Assembly: GCF_004298145.1 (NCBI RefSeq)
Contig: NZ_SCRH01000015.1
Coordinates: 1-64,000, forward strand
Source of the DNA: Mycobacterium sp.
GTDB taxonomy: Bacteria > Actinomycetota > Actinomycetes > Mycobacteriales > Mycobacteriaceae
Length of the DNA: 64,000 nucleotides
Direction of reading: 5' to 3'
The notes under the pieces were generated by a model that saw only the letters and a list, made by a program, of their open reading frames with translations, did not search any database and was not told the origin of the DNA. The position numbers and the translations under genes are program-made. Below are positions 1 to 7,805 of this stretch, one piece after another. Within the stretch, counting starts at the first letter, position 1, and every line of letters starts with the position of its first letter.

Positions 1-117
1 TTGGGTCGCAACTTCCAGGTGATCTACGAGCAGGCCAACTCCCACGGACAGAAGGTCCAGTCCGCGGGCAACAACATGGCCAGCACCGACAGCGCCGTCG
101 GGTCCAGCTGGGCCTGA
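1..117 (+). CDS. EsxN/EsxI-family WXG100 protein, C-terminal part
   Basis: The reading frame is open from the window edge and ends at a TGA at 115-117, so only the last 38 residues are present. They contain the segments NFQVIYEQANSHGQKV and STDSAVGSSWA, which closely match the C-terminal end of the M. tuberculosis EsxI/L/N/O/V group of small type VII (ESX) secreted proteins as I remember it. These form heterodimers with an EsxJ/K/P/M/W-type partner, whose gene would lie upstream outside the window. In M. tuberculosis esxI and esxJ also lie next to trcR, which supports the assignment. Which paralogue it is cannot be decided from the tail alone. Confidence 0.85.
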   Translation: MGRNFQVIYEQANSHGQKVQSAGNNMASTDSAVGSSWA

Positions 118-133
118 CGCCACGTCTCGACGC

Positions 134-169
134 CGGGGCCGCACACCGACTGGTGTGCGGCCCCGTTTT
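134..169 (+). terminator. Intrinsic terminator after the esx gene
   Basis: A perfect 14-bp stem (134-147 with 152-165, arm CGGGGCCGCACACC) closes a 4-base loop GACT and is followed directly by TTTT. It begins 17 bases after the esx stop codon. This is an unusually canonical U-tailed terminator for a mycobacterium and should separate the esx operon from trcR. Confidence 0.9.
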
Positions 170-360
170 ACTGCGCAGTCGCTGAAATCCGCTCAGGTAC
201 CGTCGATTTCGATAACCCAGGCACCGTGATGATTTCGGCGCCGTCAAATGAACGACTCTGCATCCCAGCACCTTTCGAAAGTGCCGGCCGACACGCCTAC
301 ATTTGAGAATTCTATGAACTCCGTGACAATCGGGTGTGCAGCCGGTCAGAATAGAGGGAC

Positions 361-1134
361 ATGACCGCCACGGCCGGATACTCAGGCTCGCAGCGCCCCC
401 GCCAAGCCATCCTGGGGCAGCTGCCCAGAATCAACCGTGCCGATGGGTCACCGATCAGGGTTTTGCTGGTCGACGACGAGCCGGCGCTGACCAATTTGGT
501 GAAGATGGCGCTGCACTATGAGGGCTGGGTTGTCGACATCGCCCACAACGGGCGCGAGGCCATGGCCAAGTTCGAGAAGATCAGCCCCGACGTCCTCGTC
601 CTCGACATCATGCTTCCCGACGTGGACGGGCTGCGGATCCTGGAACGGGTGCGCCAATCCGACGCCTACACCCCGACGCTTTTCCTTACCGCGCGCGACT
701 CGGTGATGGACCGGGTGACCGGCCTGACCGCGGGAGCCGACGACTACATGACCAAACCCTTCAGCCTGGAGGAATTGGTCGCCCGGCTGCGCGGGTTGTT
801 ACGCCGCTCCGGCCAGTCGCCCACACGGGCCGCCGAAACCCTCGTAGTCGGCGACCTCAGGGTCGATACCGCCAGCCGTGAAGTCACCCGCGGCGACACC
901 CCGGTGTCGCTTTCCTCCACCGAGTTCGAGTTGCTGCGCTTCCTCATGCGCAATCCGCGACGCGCGCTGAGCCGCACCGAGATCCTCGACCGGGTGTGGA
1001 ACTACGACTTCGCCGGGCGCACCAGCATCGTGGATCTCTACATCTCCTACTTGAGGAAGAAGATCGACTCCGGCCGGGAGCCGATGATTCAAACGGTTCG
1101 CGGTGTGGGGTACATGCTGCGGCCGGCGGAATGA
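361..1134 (+). CDS. trcR: Two-component response regulator TrcR
   Basis: This is an OmpR/PhoB-class response regulator of 257 residues, the same length I recall for M. tuberculosis TrcR. The receiver domain (about 33-147) shows the acidic pair D38/D39, the phosphoacceptor D82 in LVLDIMLPDVDG and K132 in TKPF. The winged-helix output domain occupies about 157-255. The ATG at 361 has AGAGGG just upstream. The 3' end overlaps trcS by four bases (ATGA), so the pair is translationally coupled. In M. tuberculosis TrcR binds an AT-rich site in its own promoter, and the AT-rich stretch around 300-330 is a plausible equivalent, which is inference. Confidence 0.92.
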   Translation: MTATAGYSGSQRPRQAILGQLPRINRADGSPIRVLLVDDEPALTNLVKMALHYEGWVVDIAHNGREAMAKFEKISPDVLVLDIMLPDVDGLRILERVRQSDAYTPTLFLTARDSVMDRVTGLTAGADDYMTKPFSLEELVARLRGLLRRSGQSPTRAAETLVVGDLRVDTASREVTRGDTPVSLSSTEFELLRFLMRNPRRALSRTEILDRVWNYDFAGRTSIVDLYISYLRKKIDSGREPMIQTVRGVGYMLRPAE

Positions 1135-2654
1135 CCCGCGACCGGGCCAGGGCATCCGGGGGCTTTCCCCGGTGGTTTCCCTCGTCGCTGCGCCGCCAAC
1201 TGCTCTGGGGCGTACTGGCCGTGGTCAGTGTGGTGCTGGTGACGGTCGGCATCGTTTCCGTGCTCAGCCTGCGTGGCTATGTCAACGCCATGAGCGACGC
1301 CGACATCGCCGAATCCCTGGACGCGTTGAGCCACCAGTACACCAAATATCGCAACGGCGAACACACTTCGGTGCATCCGGGTACCCCGCCGATCGGACAG
1401 GCGATGCTCGAATTCACCGGACAAAGACCCGAAAACCTCATCGCCGTGCTGCGCAACCACGTTGTGATCGGGTCGGCGGTCTTCTCCGAAGTCGAAACGA
1501 AACCCGCGCCGGACGACGTCGTCCGCCTGCTCGAAGCGCAATCGTGGCCCGGCGGGCCGCCACGGACCGAAATGCTGGGCGGGCTAGGGTCTTACCGCGT
1601 CGCCAGCACGGTAGATGGATCCGACGTGCTTGTGGTCGGGACGCCGCAGAACATCGCCGACCGAATCATGGCGCGCAAACAGATCACCACCATCGCGCTG
1701 ACCGCGGCGGCTTTGGCGCTGACCGCCGCCCTCACCGGATGGGTCGTCGGGTACACGCTTCGCCCGCTGCGCCGGCTTGCGGCGGTCGCGGCCAACGTCG
1801 CCGGCATGCCGCTCGCCGACGACGAGCACCGGATCAGCATCCGGGTTCAACCGCCGGACACCGACCCGCGCAATGAAGTCGGGATCGTCGGTCACACGTT
1901 GAACCGGTTGCTGGACAACGTGGATAGCGCGCTGGCGCATCGTGTCGAATCCGACCTGCGGATGCGCCAATTCATCAGTGACGCCAGCCACGAACTGCGG
2001 ACACCGCTGGCGGCCATTCAGGGCTACGCCGAACTCACCCGTCAGGACAGTTCGGCGCTGCCGCCGACCACCGAGTACGCGCTGGCCCGGATCGAATCCG
2101 AAGCTCGGCGGATGGCATTGCTCGTCGACGAGTTGCTGCTGCTGTCCCGGCTGGGTGAAGGCCAAGACCTGCAGTCCGACGACGTCGACCTGGCCGAGCT
2201 GGCCAACAATGCGGTGAACGACGCAACGGTGGCCGCGCTGACCCACCACTGGGCCAAAGACCTGCCCGACGAGCCGGTCTGGGTGCGGGGGGACCACGAC
2301 CGCCTGCATCAGTTGGTCAGCAACCTGCTCGGCAACGCCCGCGTGCACACCCCGCCCGGGGTCACGGTGACGACCGGAATCACCTGCCACCGTGACGGTC
2401 CCGAGCCCCCCTTCGTGGAATTGACCGTCACCGACGACGGACCGGGTATCGACGAAGAACTGCTGCCCAGGCTGTTCGAGCGGTTTGTCCGGGCGGACAC
2501 GTCGAGATCCGACGGGTCGGGTCACGGACTGGGCCTGTCCATCGTCAATTCGATCGTCAAGGCCCACCAGGGCTCGGTCACCGTCGAATCCACGGAGAAC
2601 ATCACGGTTTTCCGGGTGCGGCTCCCCCTGATCGCGGCGGCCACAGGGCGTTAA
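1131..2654 (+). CDS. trcS: Sensor histidine kinase TrcS
   Basis: This 507-residue membrane histidine kinase is the partner of TrcR. Two membrane segments (about 24-46 and 186-208) bracket an extracytoplasmic sensor domain. A HAMP linker follows at about 209-270, then the dimerisation/phosphoacceptor motif SDASHELRTPL with H287, and a C-terminal ATPase with the N box (SNLLGNARVHT), DDGPGI and GHGLGLSIV. The frame is open further upstream, but the ATG at 1131 overlaps the trcR stop as ATGA and gives the usual family length, so it is preferred. The signal sensed is not known. Confidence 0.92.
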   Translation: MTRDRARASGGFPRWFPSSLRRQLLWGVLAVVSVVLVTVGIVSVLSLRGYVNAMSDADIAESLDALSHQYTKYRNGEHTSVHPGTPPIGQAMLEFTGQRPENLIAVLRNHVVIGSAVFSEVETKPAPDDVVRLLEAQSWPGGPPRTEMLGGLGSYRVASTVDGSDVLVVGTPQNIADRIMARKQITTIALTAAALALTAALTGWVVGYTLRPLRRLAAVAANVAGMPLADDEHRISIRVQPPDTDPRNEVGIVGHTLNRLLDNVDSALAHRVESDLRMRQFISDASHELRTPLAAIQGYAELTRQDSSALPPTTEYALARIESEARRMALLVDELLLLSRLGEGQDLQSDDVDLAELANNAVNDATVAALTHHWAKDLPDEPVWVRGDHDRLHQLVSNLLGNARVHTPPGVTVTTGITCHRDGPEPPFVELTVTDDGPGIDEELLPRLFERFVRADTSRSDGSGHGLGLSIVNSIVKAHQGSVTVESTENITVFRVRLPLIAAATGR

Positions 2655-2877
2655 TAAACCGTAAAGGTGCACGGCACCCGCGTTAGGAAACCGTCAACCC
2701 ACACGCGCTGCCGGACGGTGCCCAGATAATTTCAAGCTGACTTTTCCTCCGAGTCTGTCGCTGGACCGTGGTGACCCGCTGCGCCCGGCTTCGCCGCGCT
2801 TGCGATCACCACGCGCGGCGGCTGACTCGATTGAGATCACTGTCGTATGCACGTGATCGGCGCGGAACGGAGACGAG
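2655..2877 (+). promoter_or_regulatory. kdp upstream region with a long stem-loop
   Basis: These 223 bases separate trcS from the kdp genes. They contain an inverted repeat of 8-bp arms (CGTGGTGA at 2767-2774 and TCACCACG at 2806-2813). The 31 GC-rich bases between them can fold again around CGGC-TTC-GCCG at 2786-2796. It could be a terminator for trcRS or a 5' leader structure for kdp. No KdpE site could be recognised by eye. The Shine-Dalgarno sequence GGAG at 2869-2872 belongs to the small ORF at 2878. Confidence 0.4.
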
Positions 2878-2961
2878 ATGGGCGTGGCGGTGTACGTGGT
2901 GCTGACCGTGGCGGTATTCGCCGCGCTCGGCTTGGCTCAGAAGCTGGTCGAACGGCTGTGA
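2878..2961 (+). CDS. 27-residue single-span membrane peptide upstream of kdpF
   Basis: A small ORF begins with ATG at 2878, with GGAG five bases upstream, and encodes 27 residues. A hydrophobic stretch (VAVYVVLTVAVFAALGLA) is followed by a charged tail KLVERL. Its TGA overlaps the GTG start of kdpF (GTGA), the same coupling used between the other kdp genes. Overall design (one helix, a short charged tail) resembles KdpF, which suggests a second small subunit or stabilising peptide of the Kdp pump. No function has been shown as far as I know. It is too short for most gene finders. Confidence 0.6.
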   Translation: MGVAVYVVLTVAVFAALGLAQKLVERL

Positions 2962-3047
2962 ACTACCAAAATACCGTCGGCTTGGTGCTTTCCGTCGTCA
3001 TTGCGCTCTATCTCGGAGGTGCGCTGCTGTTCCCGGAGAGGTTCTGA
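2958..3047 (+). CDS. kdpF: KdpF, small subunit of the K+-transporting ATPase
   Basis: The product has 29 residues: a single membrane helix ending in GGALLFPERF. This tail matches the conserved LLFPE(R/K)F ending of KdpF. The start is GTG at 2958 inside a GTGA overlap with the preceding micro-ORF. The stop at 3045-3047 is followed immediately by the GTG of kdpA. KdpF stabilises the KdpABC complex in the membrane in E. coli. Confidence 0.88.
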   Translation: MNYQNTVGLVLSVVIALYLGGALLFPERF

Positions 3048-4721
3048 GTGAGCAGCACGACGGCCGGGGTTATTTTCCTCGTTGTTCTCGTGGCGGCGGT
3101 GGCGGTCGTGCACGTGCCCTTCGGGGACTACATGTTTCGGGTGTACGCCTCGGAAAAGGATTCGTCGACCGAGCGAGTGATCTACCGGCTGATCGGCGTT
3201 GATGCGCGCTCGGAACAGACATGGGGGGCCTATGCCCGAAGCGTGCTGGCGTTCTCGTCGATCAGCGTTCTGTTCCTGTTCGCGTTCCAGCTCGTCCAGC
3301 GCACGTTGCCGCTGCACCTGCATGACCCGGCCACGAGGCTGACTCCCTCCCTGGCATGGAACACCGCGGTCAGCTTTGTCACCAACACGAACTGGCAGGC
3401 CTACTCCGGCGAATCGACGCAGGGCCATCTCGTGCAGATGGCCGGTCTGGCGGTGCAGAACTTCGTTTCCGCCGCCGTCGGGATGGCGGTGGCCGTCGCG
3501 CTGGTGCGCGGGTTCGCCCGCACCCGCACCGGCGAGCTGGGCAACTTCTGGGTCGACCTGGTGCGCGGAACGCTGCGCATCCTGTTGCCCGTTGCCCTCG
3601 TCAGCGCGATCCTGCTGATCGCCGGCGGGGCGATCCAGAACTTCCACCTGCACGACCAGTTGGTCACCACGGTCAACGGGACCCCGCAGACCATCACCGG
3701 CGGGCCGGTGGCCAGCCAGGAGGTCATCAAAGAGCTCGGCACCAACGGCGGCGGCTTCTACAACGCGAATTCCGCGCACCCGTTTGAGAATCCGACCGGC
3801 TGGACCAACTGGCTGGAGATCTTCCTCATCCTGGTGATCGGGTTCTCACTGCCGCGCACGTTCGGTCGCATGGTGGGTAACACCAAGCAGGGCTATGCGA
3901 TTGCGGCGGTGATGGCGACGCTGTACACGATCAGCACCACCGTCATGCTGTGGTTCCAGACGCAACACCACGGCACCGTGCCGACCTCGATCGGCGCGGC
4001 GATGGAGGGAGTCGAGCAGCGCTTCGGCGTCACCGACTCGGGGGTGTTCGCCGCCGCGACGACGCTCACCTCCACCGGCGCCGTCGACTCCACCCACGAC
4101 TCCCTCACCAGCCTCGGCGGCATGATCACCATGTTCAACATGCAGCTGGGTGAGGTCGCGCCCGGCGGCACCGGCTCCGGACTGTACGGCATTCTTGTGC
4201 TGGCGGTGATCACCGTGTTCGTTGCCGGGCTGATGGTCGGACGCACCCCCGAATACCTCGGCAAGAAGATCAACCCGCGCGAGATCAAGCTTGCCGCAAG
4301 CTATTTCCTGGTTACCCCGTTGATCGTGCTGACCGGCACCGCGATCGCGATGGCGCTGCCCGGCGAACGCGCCGGCATGCTCAACAGCGGGCCGCACGGC
4401 CTTTCGGAGATCCTCTACGCGTTCACCTCGGCGGCCAACAACAACGGGTCGGCCTTCGCCGGGCTGAGCGCCGACACCGACTGGTACAACACCGCTCTCG
4501 GTCTGGCCATGGCCTTCGGCCGGTTCCTGCCCGTCGTGCTGGTGCTCGCGTTGGCCGGATCGCTTGCCCGCCAGGGCAGCACACCGGACTCGGCGGGCAC
4601 CCTGCCCACCCACCGGCCGCAGTTCGTGGGCATGATCGCCGGTGTCACGTTGATCGTCGTTGCCCTCACGTTCTTGCCCATGCTCGCGCTCGGGCCCCTC
4701 GCCGAAGGAATCCACCGATGA
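3048..4721 (+). CDS. kdpA: K+-transporting ATPase subunit A (KdpA)
   Basis: This 557-residue polytopic protein is the K+ channel-like subunit of the Kdp pump. The selectivity-filter loops are visible in order: NTNWQAY (113-119), GTNGGGFYN (231-239), [11 protein letters not shown] and [14 protein letters not shown] at 3048 directly abuts the kdpF stop. The 3' end overlaps kdpB by four bases (ATGA). Length and motifs are complete, so the subunit should be functional. Kdp is normally made under K+ limitation under KdpDE control. Confidence 0.96.
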   Translation: MSSTTAGVIFLVVLVAAVAVVHVPFGDYMFRVYASEKDSSTERVIYRLIGVDARSEQTWGAYARSVLAFSSISVLFLFAFQLVQRTLPLHLHDPATRLTPSLAWNTAVSFVTNTNWQAYSGESTQGHLVQMAGLAVQNFVSAAVGMAVAVALVRGFARTRTGELGNFWVDLVRGTLRILLPVALVSAILLIAGGAIQNFHLHDQLVTTVNGTPQTITGGPVASQEVIKELGTNGGGFYNANSAHPFENPTGWTNWLEIFLILVIGFSLPRTFGRMVGNTKQGYAIAAVMATLYTISTTVMLWFQTQHHGTVPTSIGAAMEGVEQRFGVTDSGVFAAATTLTSTGAVDSTHDSLTSLGGMITMFNMQLGEVAPGGTGSGLYGILVLAVITVFVAGLMVGRTPEYLGKKINPREIKLAASYFLVTPLIVLTGTAIAMALPGERAGMLNSGPHGLSEILYAFTSAANNNGSAFAGLSADTDWYNTALGLAMAFGRFLPVVLVLALAGSLARQGSTPDSAGTLPTHRPQFVGMIAGVTLIVVALTFLPMLALGPLAEGIHR

Positions 4722-6868
4722 CCGCGACCGCGGTCGAGCCGGCCGAGCAGCCGCAGCCTGCGGCGCCCACCGGCAGACAACGGGTGCAGGCCGGCCTGCT
4801 CGACCCGAAGATGCTGTGCAAGTCGGCGCCGGATGCGCTGCGCAAACTCGACCCGCGCACCCTGTGGCGCAACCCGGTGATGTTCATCGTCGAAATCGGC
4901 GCCGCCTGGAGCACCGCGCTGGCGATCATCGACCCGACATGGTTCGCCTGGTTGGCCGTGATCTGGTTGTGGCTGACCGTGCTGTTCGCCAATCTCGCCG
5001 AAGCCGTCGCCGAGGGCCGGGGCAAAGCCCAGGCCGAAACGCTGCGCCGGGCCAAGACTCAAACCGTGGCCCGGCGGCTCAAGGACCGGGCACCCGGGGC
5101 CGTCGCGATCGAGGAGGCAGTCGCCGCAACACAATTGCAGCGGGGCGACCTCGTCGTGGTCGAGGCGGGCCAGGTGATCCCCGGCGACGGAGACGTGGTG
5201 GAAGGCATCGCCTCCGTCGACGAATCGGCCATCACGGGCGAGTCGGCCCCGGTGATCCGCGAGTCCGGCGGTGACCGTTCCGCGGTCACCGGCGGGACCA
5301 CGGTGCTCAGCGACCGGATCGTCGTGAAGATCACCCAGAAGCCCGGCGAGAGCTTCATCGATCGGATGATCGCGCTCGTCGAGGGCGCCAATCGGCAGAA
5401 GACCCCCAACGAGATCGCGCTCAACATCCTGCTGGCCGCGTTGACGATCATCTTCGTCTTCGCCGTGGCGACCCTGCAGCCGTTGGCGATCTACTCCAAG
5501 GCCAACAATCCCGGCGTCCCGAATACCCAGGCGCTGGGTGCAAGCGGTGTCACCGGCATCGTGATGGTGTCGTTGCTGGTGTGCCTGATCCCGACCACGA
5601 TCGGCGCGCTGCTGTCGGCCATCGGCATCGCCGGCATGGACCGGCTGGTGCAGCGCAATGTGCTCGCCATGTCCGGGCGGGCGGTGGAAGCCGCCGGTGA
5701 CGTCAACACCCTGCTCCTGGACAAGACGGGCACCATCACGCTGGGCAATCGGCAGGCAGCCGCCTTCATCCCGCTCGACGGCGTCGCCGCCGAACGACTG
5801 GCCGACGCCGCGCAGTTGTCCAGCCTCGCCGACGAAACGCCGGAAGGCCGCTCGGTTGTCGTGTTCGCCAAGCAGCACTTCGGACTGCGTGCCCGCACAC
5901 CGGGTGAGCTGTCGCACGCCCAATGGGTGACCTTCTCCGCCACCACCCGGATGTCGGGTGTCGACCTCGATGGGCACCTGCTGCGCAAGGGCGCGGCGAG
6001 CTCGGTTGCGGAATGGGTACGCAGCCAAGGGGGTAACGTCGCGCCGCAGCTCGGCCAGATCGTCGACGGCGTCTCCGCCGGCGGTGGCACGCCGCTGGTC
6101 GTCGGGGAGAGTGTCGACGGCCAGGCCACCATCCTCGGCGTCATCCACCTCAAAGACGTCGTCAAGCACGGCATGCGCGAACGGTTCGACGAGATGCGGC
6201 GGATGGGTATCCGGACGGTGATGATCACCGGCGATAACCCGTTGACCGCCAAGGCGATTGCCGACGAGGCCGGAGTCGACGACTTCTTGGCCGAGGCCAC
6301 ACCCGAGGACAAGCTCGCGTTGATCAAGCGTGAGCAAGCGGGCGGCAAACTGGTCGCGATGACCGGTGACGGCACCAACGACGCGCCGGCGTTGGCGCAA
6401 GCCGACGTGGGCGTGGCGATGAACACCGGCACCTCGGCCGCCAAAGAGGCCGGCAACATGGTCGATCTCGACTCCGATCCCACCAAGCTCATCGAGATCG
6501 TCGAGATCGGCAAGCAGCTGCTGATCACCCGCGGGGCGTTGACCACCTTCTCGATCGCCAACGACATCGCGAAGTATTTCGCGATCATCCCGGCGATGTT
6601 CGTCGCACTGTTCCCCGGGTTGGATCTGATCAACGTGATGCGGCTGCACAGCCCGCAGTCGGCGATCCTGTCCGCGGTCATTTTCAACGCGATCATCATC
6701 GTCCTGCTGATCCCGCTCTCGCTGCGCGGTGTGCGGTACACACCGAGCAGCGCGTCAAAACTGTTGAGCCGCAACCTGTATGTCTACGGCCTGGGCGGGA
6801 TCGTCACCCCGTTCATCGGAATCAAGGCGATTGACCTGATCGTCCAATTCATCCCAGGGATGTCCTGA
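4718..6868 (+). CDS. kdpB: K+-transporting P-type ATPase subunit B (KdpB)
   Basis: This is the 716-residue catalytic subunit that hydrolyses ATP to drive K+ uptake through KdpA. The actuator-domain TGES motif is at 173-176, and its serine aligns with the one phosphorylated to inhibit the E. coli pump. The phosphorylation motif DKTGT contains D335, and the hinge motif [12 protein letters not shown] is intact. The first membrane segments lie at about 53-95. The start ATG overlaps the kdpA stop. Nothing in the sequence suggests inactivation. Confidence 0.97.
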   Translation: MTATAVEPAEQPQPAAPTGRQRVQAGLLDPKMLCKSAPDALRKLDPRTLWRNPVMFIVEIGAAWSTALAIIDPTWFAWLAVIWLWLTVLFANLAEAVAEGRGKAQAETLRRAKTQTVARRLKDRAPGAVAIEEAVAATQLQRGDLVVVEAGQVIPGDGDVVEGIASVDESAITGESAPVIRESGGDRSAVTGGTTVLSDRIVVKITQKPGESFIDRMIALVEGANRQKTPNEIALNILLAALTIIFVFAVATLQPLAIYSKANNPGVPNTQALGASGVTGIVMVSLLVCLIPTTIGALLSAIGIAGMDRLVQRNVLAMSGRAVEAAGDVNTLLLDKTGTITLGNRQAAAFIPLDGVAAERLADAAQLSSLADETPEGRSVVVFAKQHFGLRARTPGELSHAQWVTFSATTRMSGVDLDGHLLRKGAASSVAEWVRSQGGNVAPQLGQIVDGVSAGGGTPLVVGESVDGQATILGVIHLKDVVKHGMRERFDEMRRMGIRTVMITGDNPLTAKAIADEAGVDDFLAEATPEDKLALIKREQAGGKLVAMTGDGTNDAPALAQADVGVAMNTGTSAAKEAGNMVDLDSDPTKLIEIVEIGKQLLITRGALTTFSIANDIAKYFAIIPAMFVALFPGLDLINVMRLHSPQSAILSAVIFNAIIIVLLIPLSLRGVRYTPSSASKLLSRNLYVYGLGGIVTPFIGIKAIDLIVQFIPGMS

Positions 6869-6869
6869 C

Positions 6870-7793
6870 ATGATGTTCTCGAATTTCGTCCGTTTGCACT
6901 GGGCGGCGTTGCGTGCGCTGCTGGTGCTGACCGTGATCACCGGTCTGGCCTATCCCCTGTTCGTCTGGGTGGTCGCGCAGCTTCCCGGATTGCGGGACCA
7001 CGCCGAGGGGTCGATCCTCACCGCGGGCGGTAAGCCGGTGGGCAGCAGGCTGATCGGCCAGCCGTTCACCGACAAGGACGGCAACCCGCTGCCGCGGTAC
7101 TTTCAGAGCCGACCCTCGGCGGCCGGCGCCGGCTACGACCCGACCTCGTCGGGCGGCAGCAACCTCGGGCCGGAAAGCATCATCGACACGCCCGCCGACC
7201 CGTCGCAACGGGCGGCCGGCAAGTCCGCGTCGGACGCGGGCTTCAAGGCGAGCCTGCTGACCACGGTGTGCTCGCGTAGCGCCGCCGTCGGCAAATTGGA
7301 GGGAATCGACGGGTCGCGGCCGTTCTGCACCGGCGGCGGTGTGGGCGCGGTGTTGTCGGTGATCGGTCCGCGCGACCCGCGCGGAAACGTCGTCCACCCG
7401 ACTCGGGTGGTCAGCGTCAACGAGCCCTGCGGATCGGCGCCGGCGCCCTTCCTCACCCTGTACGAGGGTGTGCGGGTCGAATGCGCCAAGTACGGTGACG
7501 ACTACTCGATCGGCCGGACCGTACCCATCCGCGGGGCCGCACCGGCCAAGCCCGCCGTGCCGGCCGACGCGGTCACCGCCGGCGGCAGCGGCCTCGACCC
7601 GAACATCTCGCCGGCCTACGCCGACATCCAAGTGGCGCGGGTCGCCAAGGCGCGCCGGGTCAGCCCGGATCGGATCCGTGAGCTGGTGGCGCAGAACCGG
7701 AGCGGGCGCGCGCTGGGATTCTTCGGTGAACCGTGCGTCGATGTGCTGCACCTAAACCTGCAACTCGACCACCGGTATCCGGTCACGAGTTAG
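6870..7793 (+). CDS. kdpC: K+-transporting ATPase subunit C (KdpC), enlarged form
   Basis: KdpC is the single-span accessory subunit that assembles KdpA with KdpB. The N-terminal helix (about 13-36), the motif YFQSRPSAAGAGYD with SGGSNLGP (to residue 102) and the C-terminal GLDPNISPAYADIQVARVAK region are canonical. Between them lies an insertion of about 125 residues (roughly 104-232) with four cysteines (C134, C153, C187, C205). This raises the length to 307, against about 190 in E. coli and, as I recall, M. tuberculosis. The insertion faces the cell exterior in this topology. Start is ATG at 6870, or 6873. Confidence 0.92.
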   Translation: MMFSNFVRLHWAALRALLVLTVITGLAYPLFVWVVAQLPGLRDHAEGSILTAGGKPVGSRLIGQPFTDKDGNPLPRYFQSRPSAAGAGYDPTSSGGSNLGPESIIDTPADPSQRAAGKSASDAGFKASLLTTVCSRSAAVGKLEGIDGSRPFCTGGGVGAVLSVIGPRDPRGNVVHPTRVVSVNEPCGSAPAPFLTLYEGVRVECAKYGDDYSIGRTVPIRGAAPAKPAVPADAVTAGGSGLDPNISPAYADIQVARVAKARRVSPDRIRELVAQNRSGRALGFFGEPCVDVLHLNLQLDHRYPVTS

Positions 7794-7805
7794 CTCCAAG
7801 GGGGG

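Noticed and set aside
996..1130. Longer N-terminus for TrcS
   Set aside because: The extra 45 residues lie inside trcR, have no membrane or signal character, and the ATGA overlap start gives the normal family length.
4415..6649. A 744-codon minus-strand frame opposite kdpA/kdpB
   Set aside because: It is a shadow of kdpB codon bias, with no motifs and no ribosome site.
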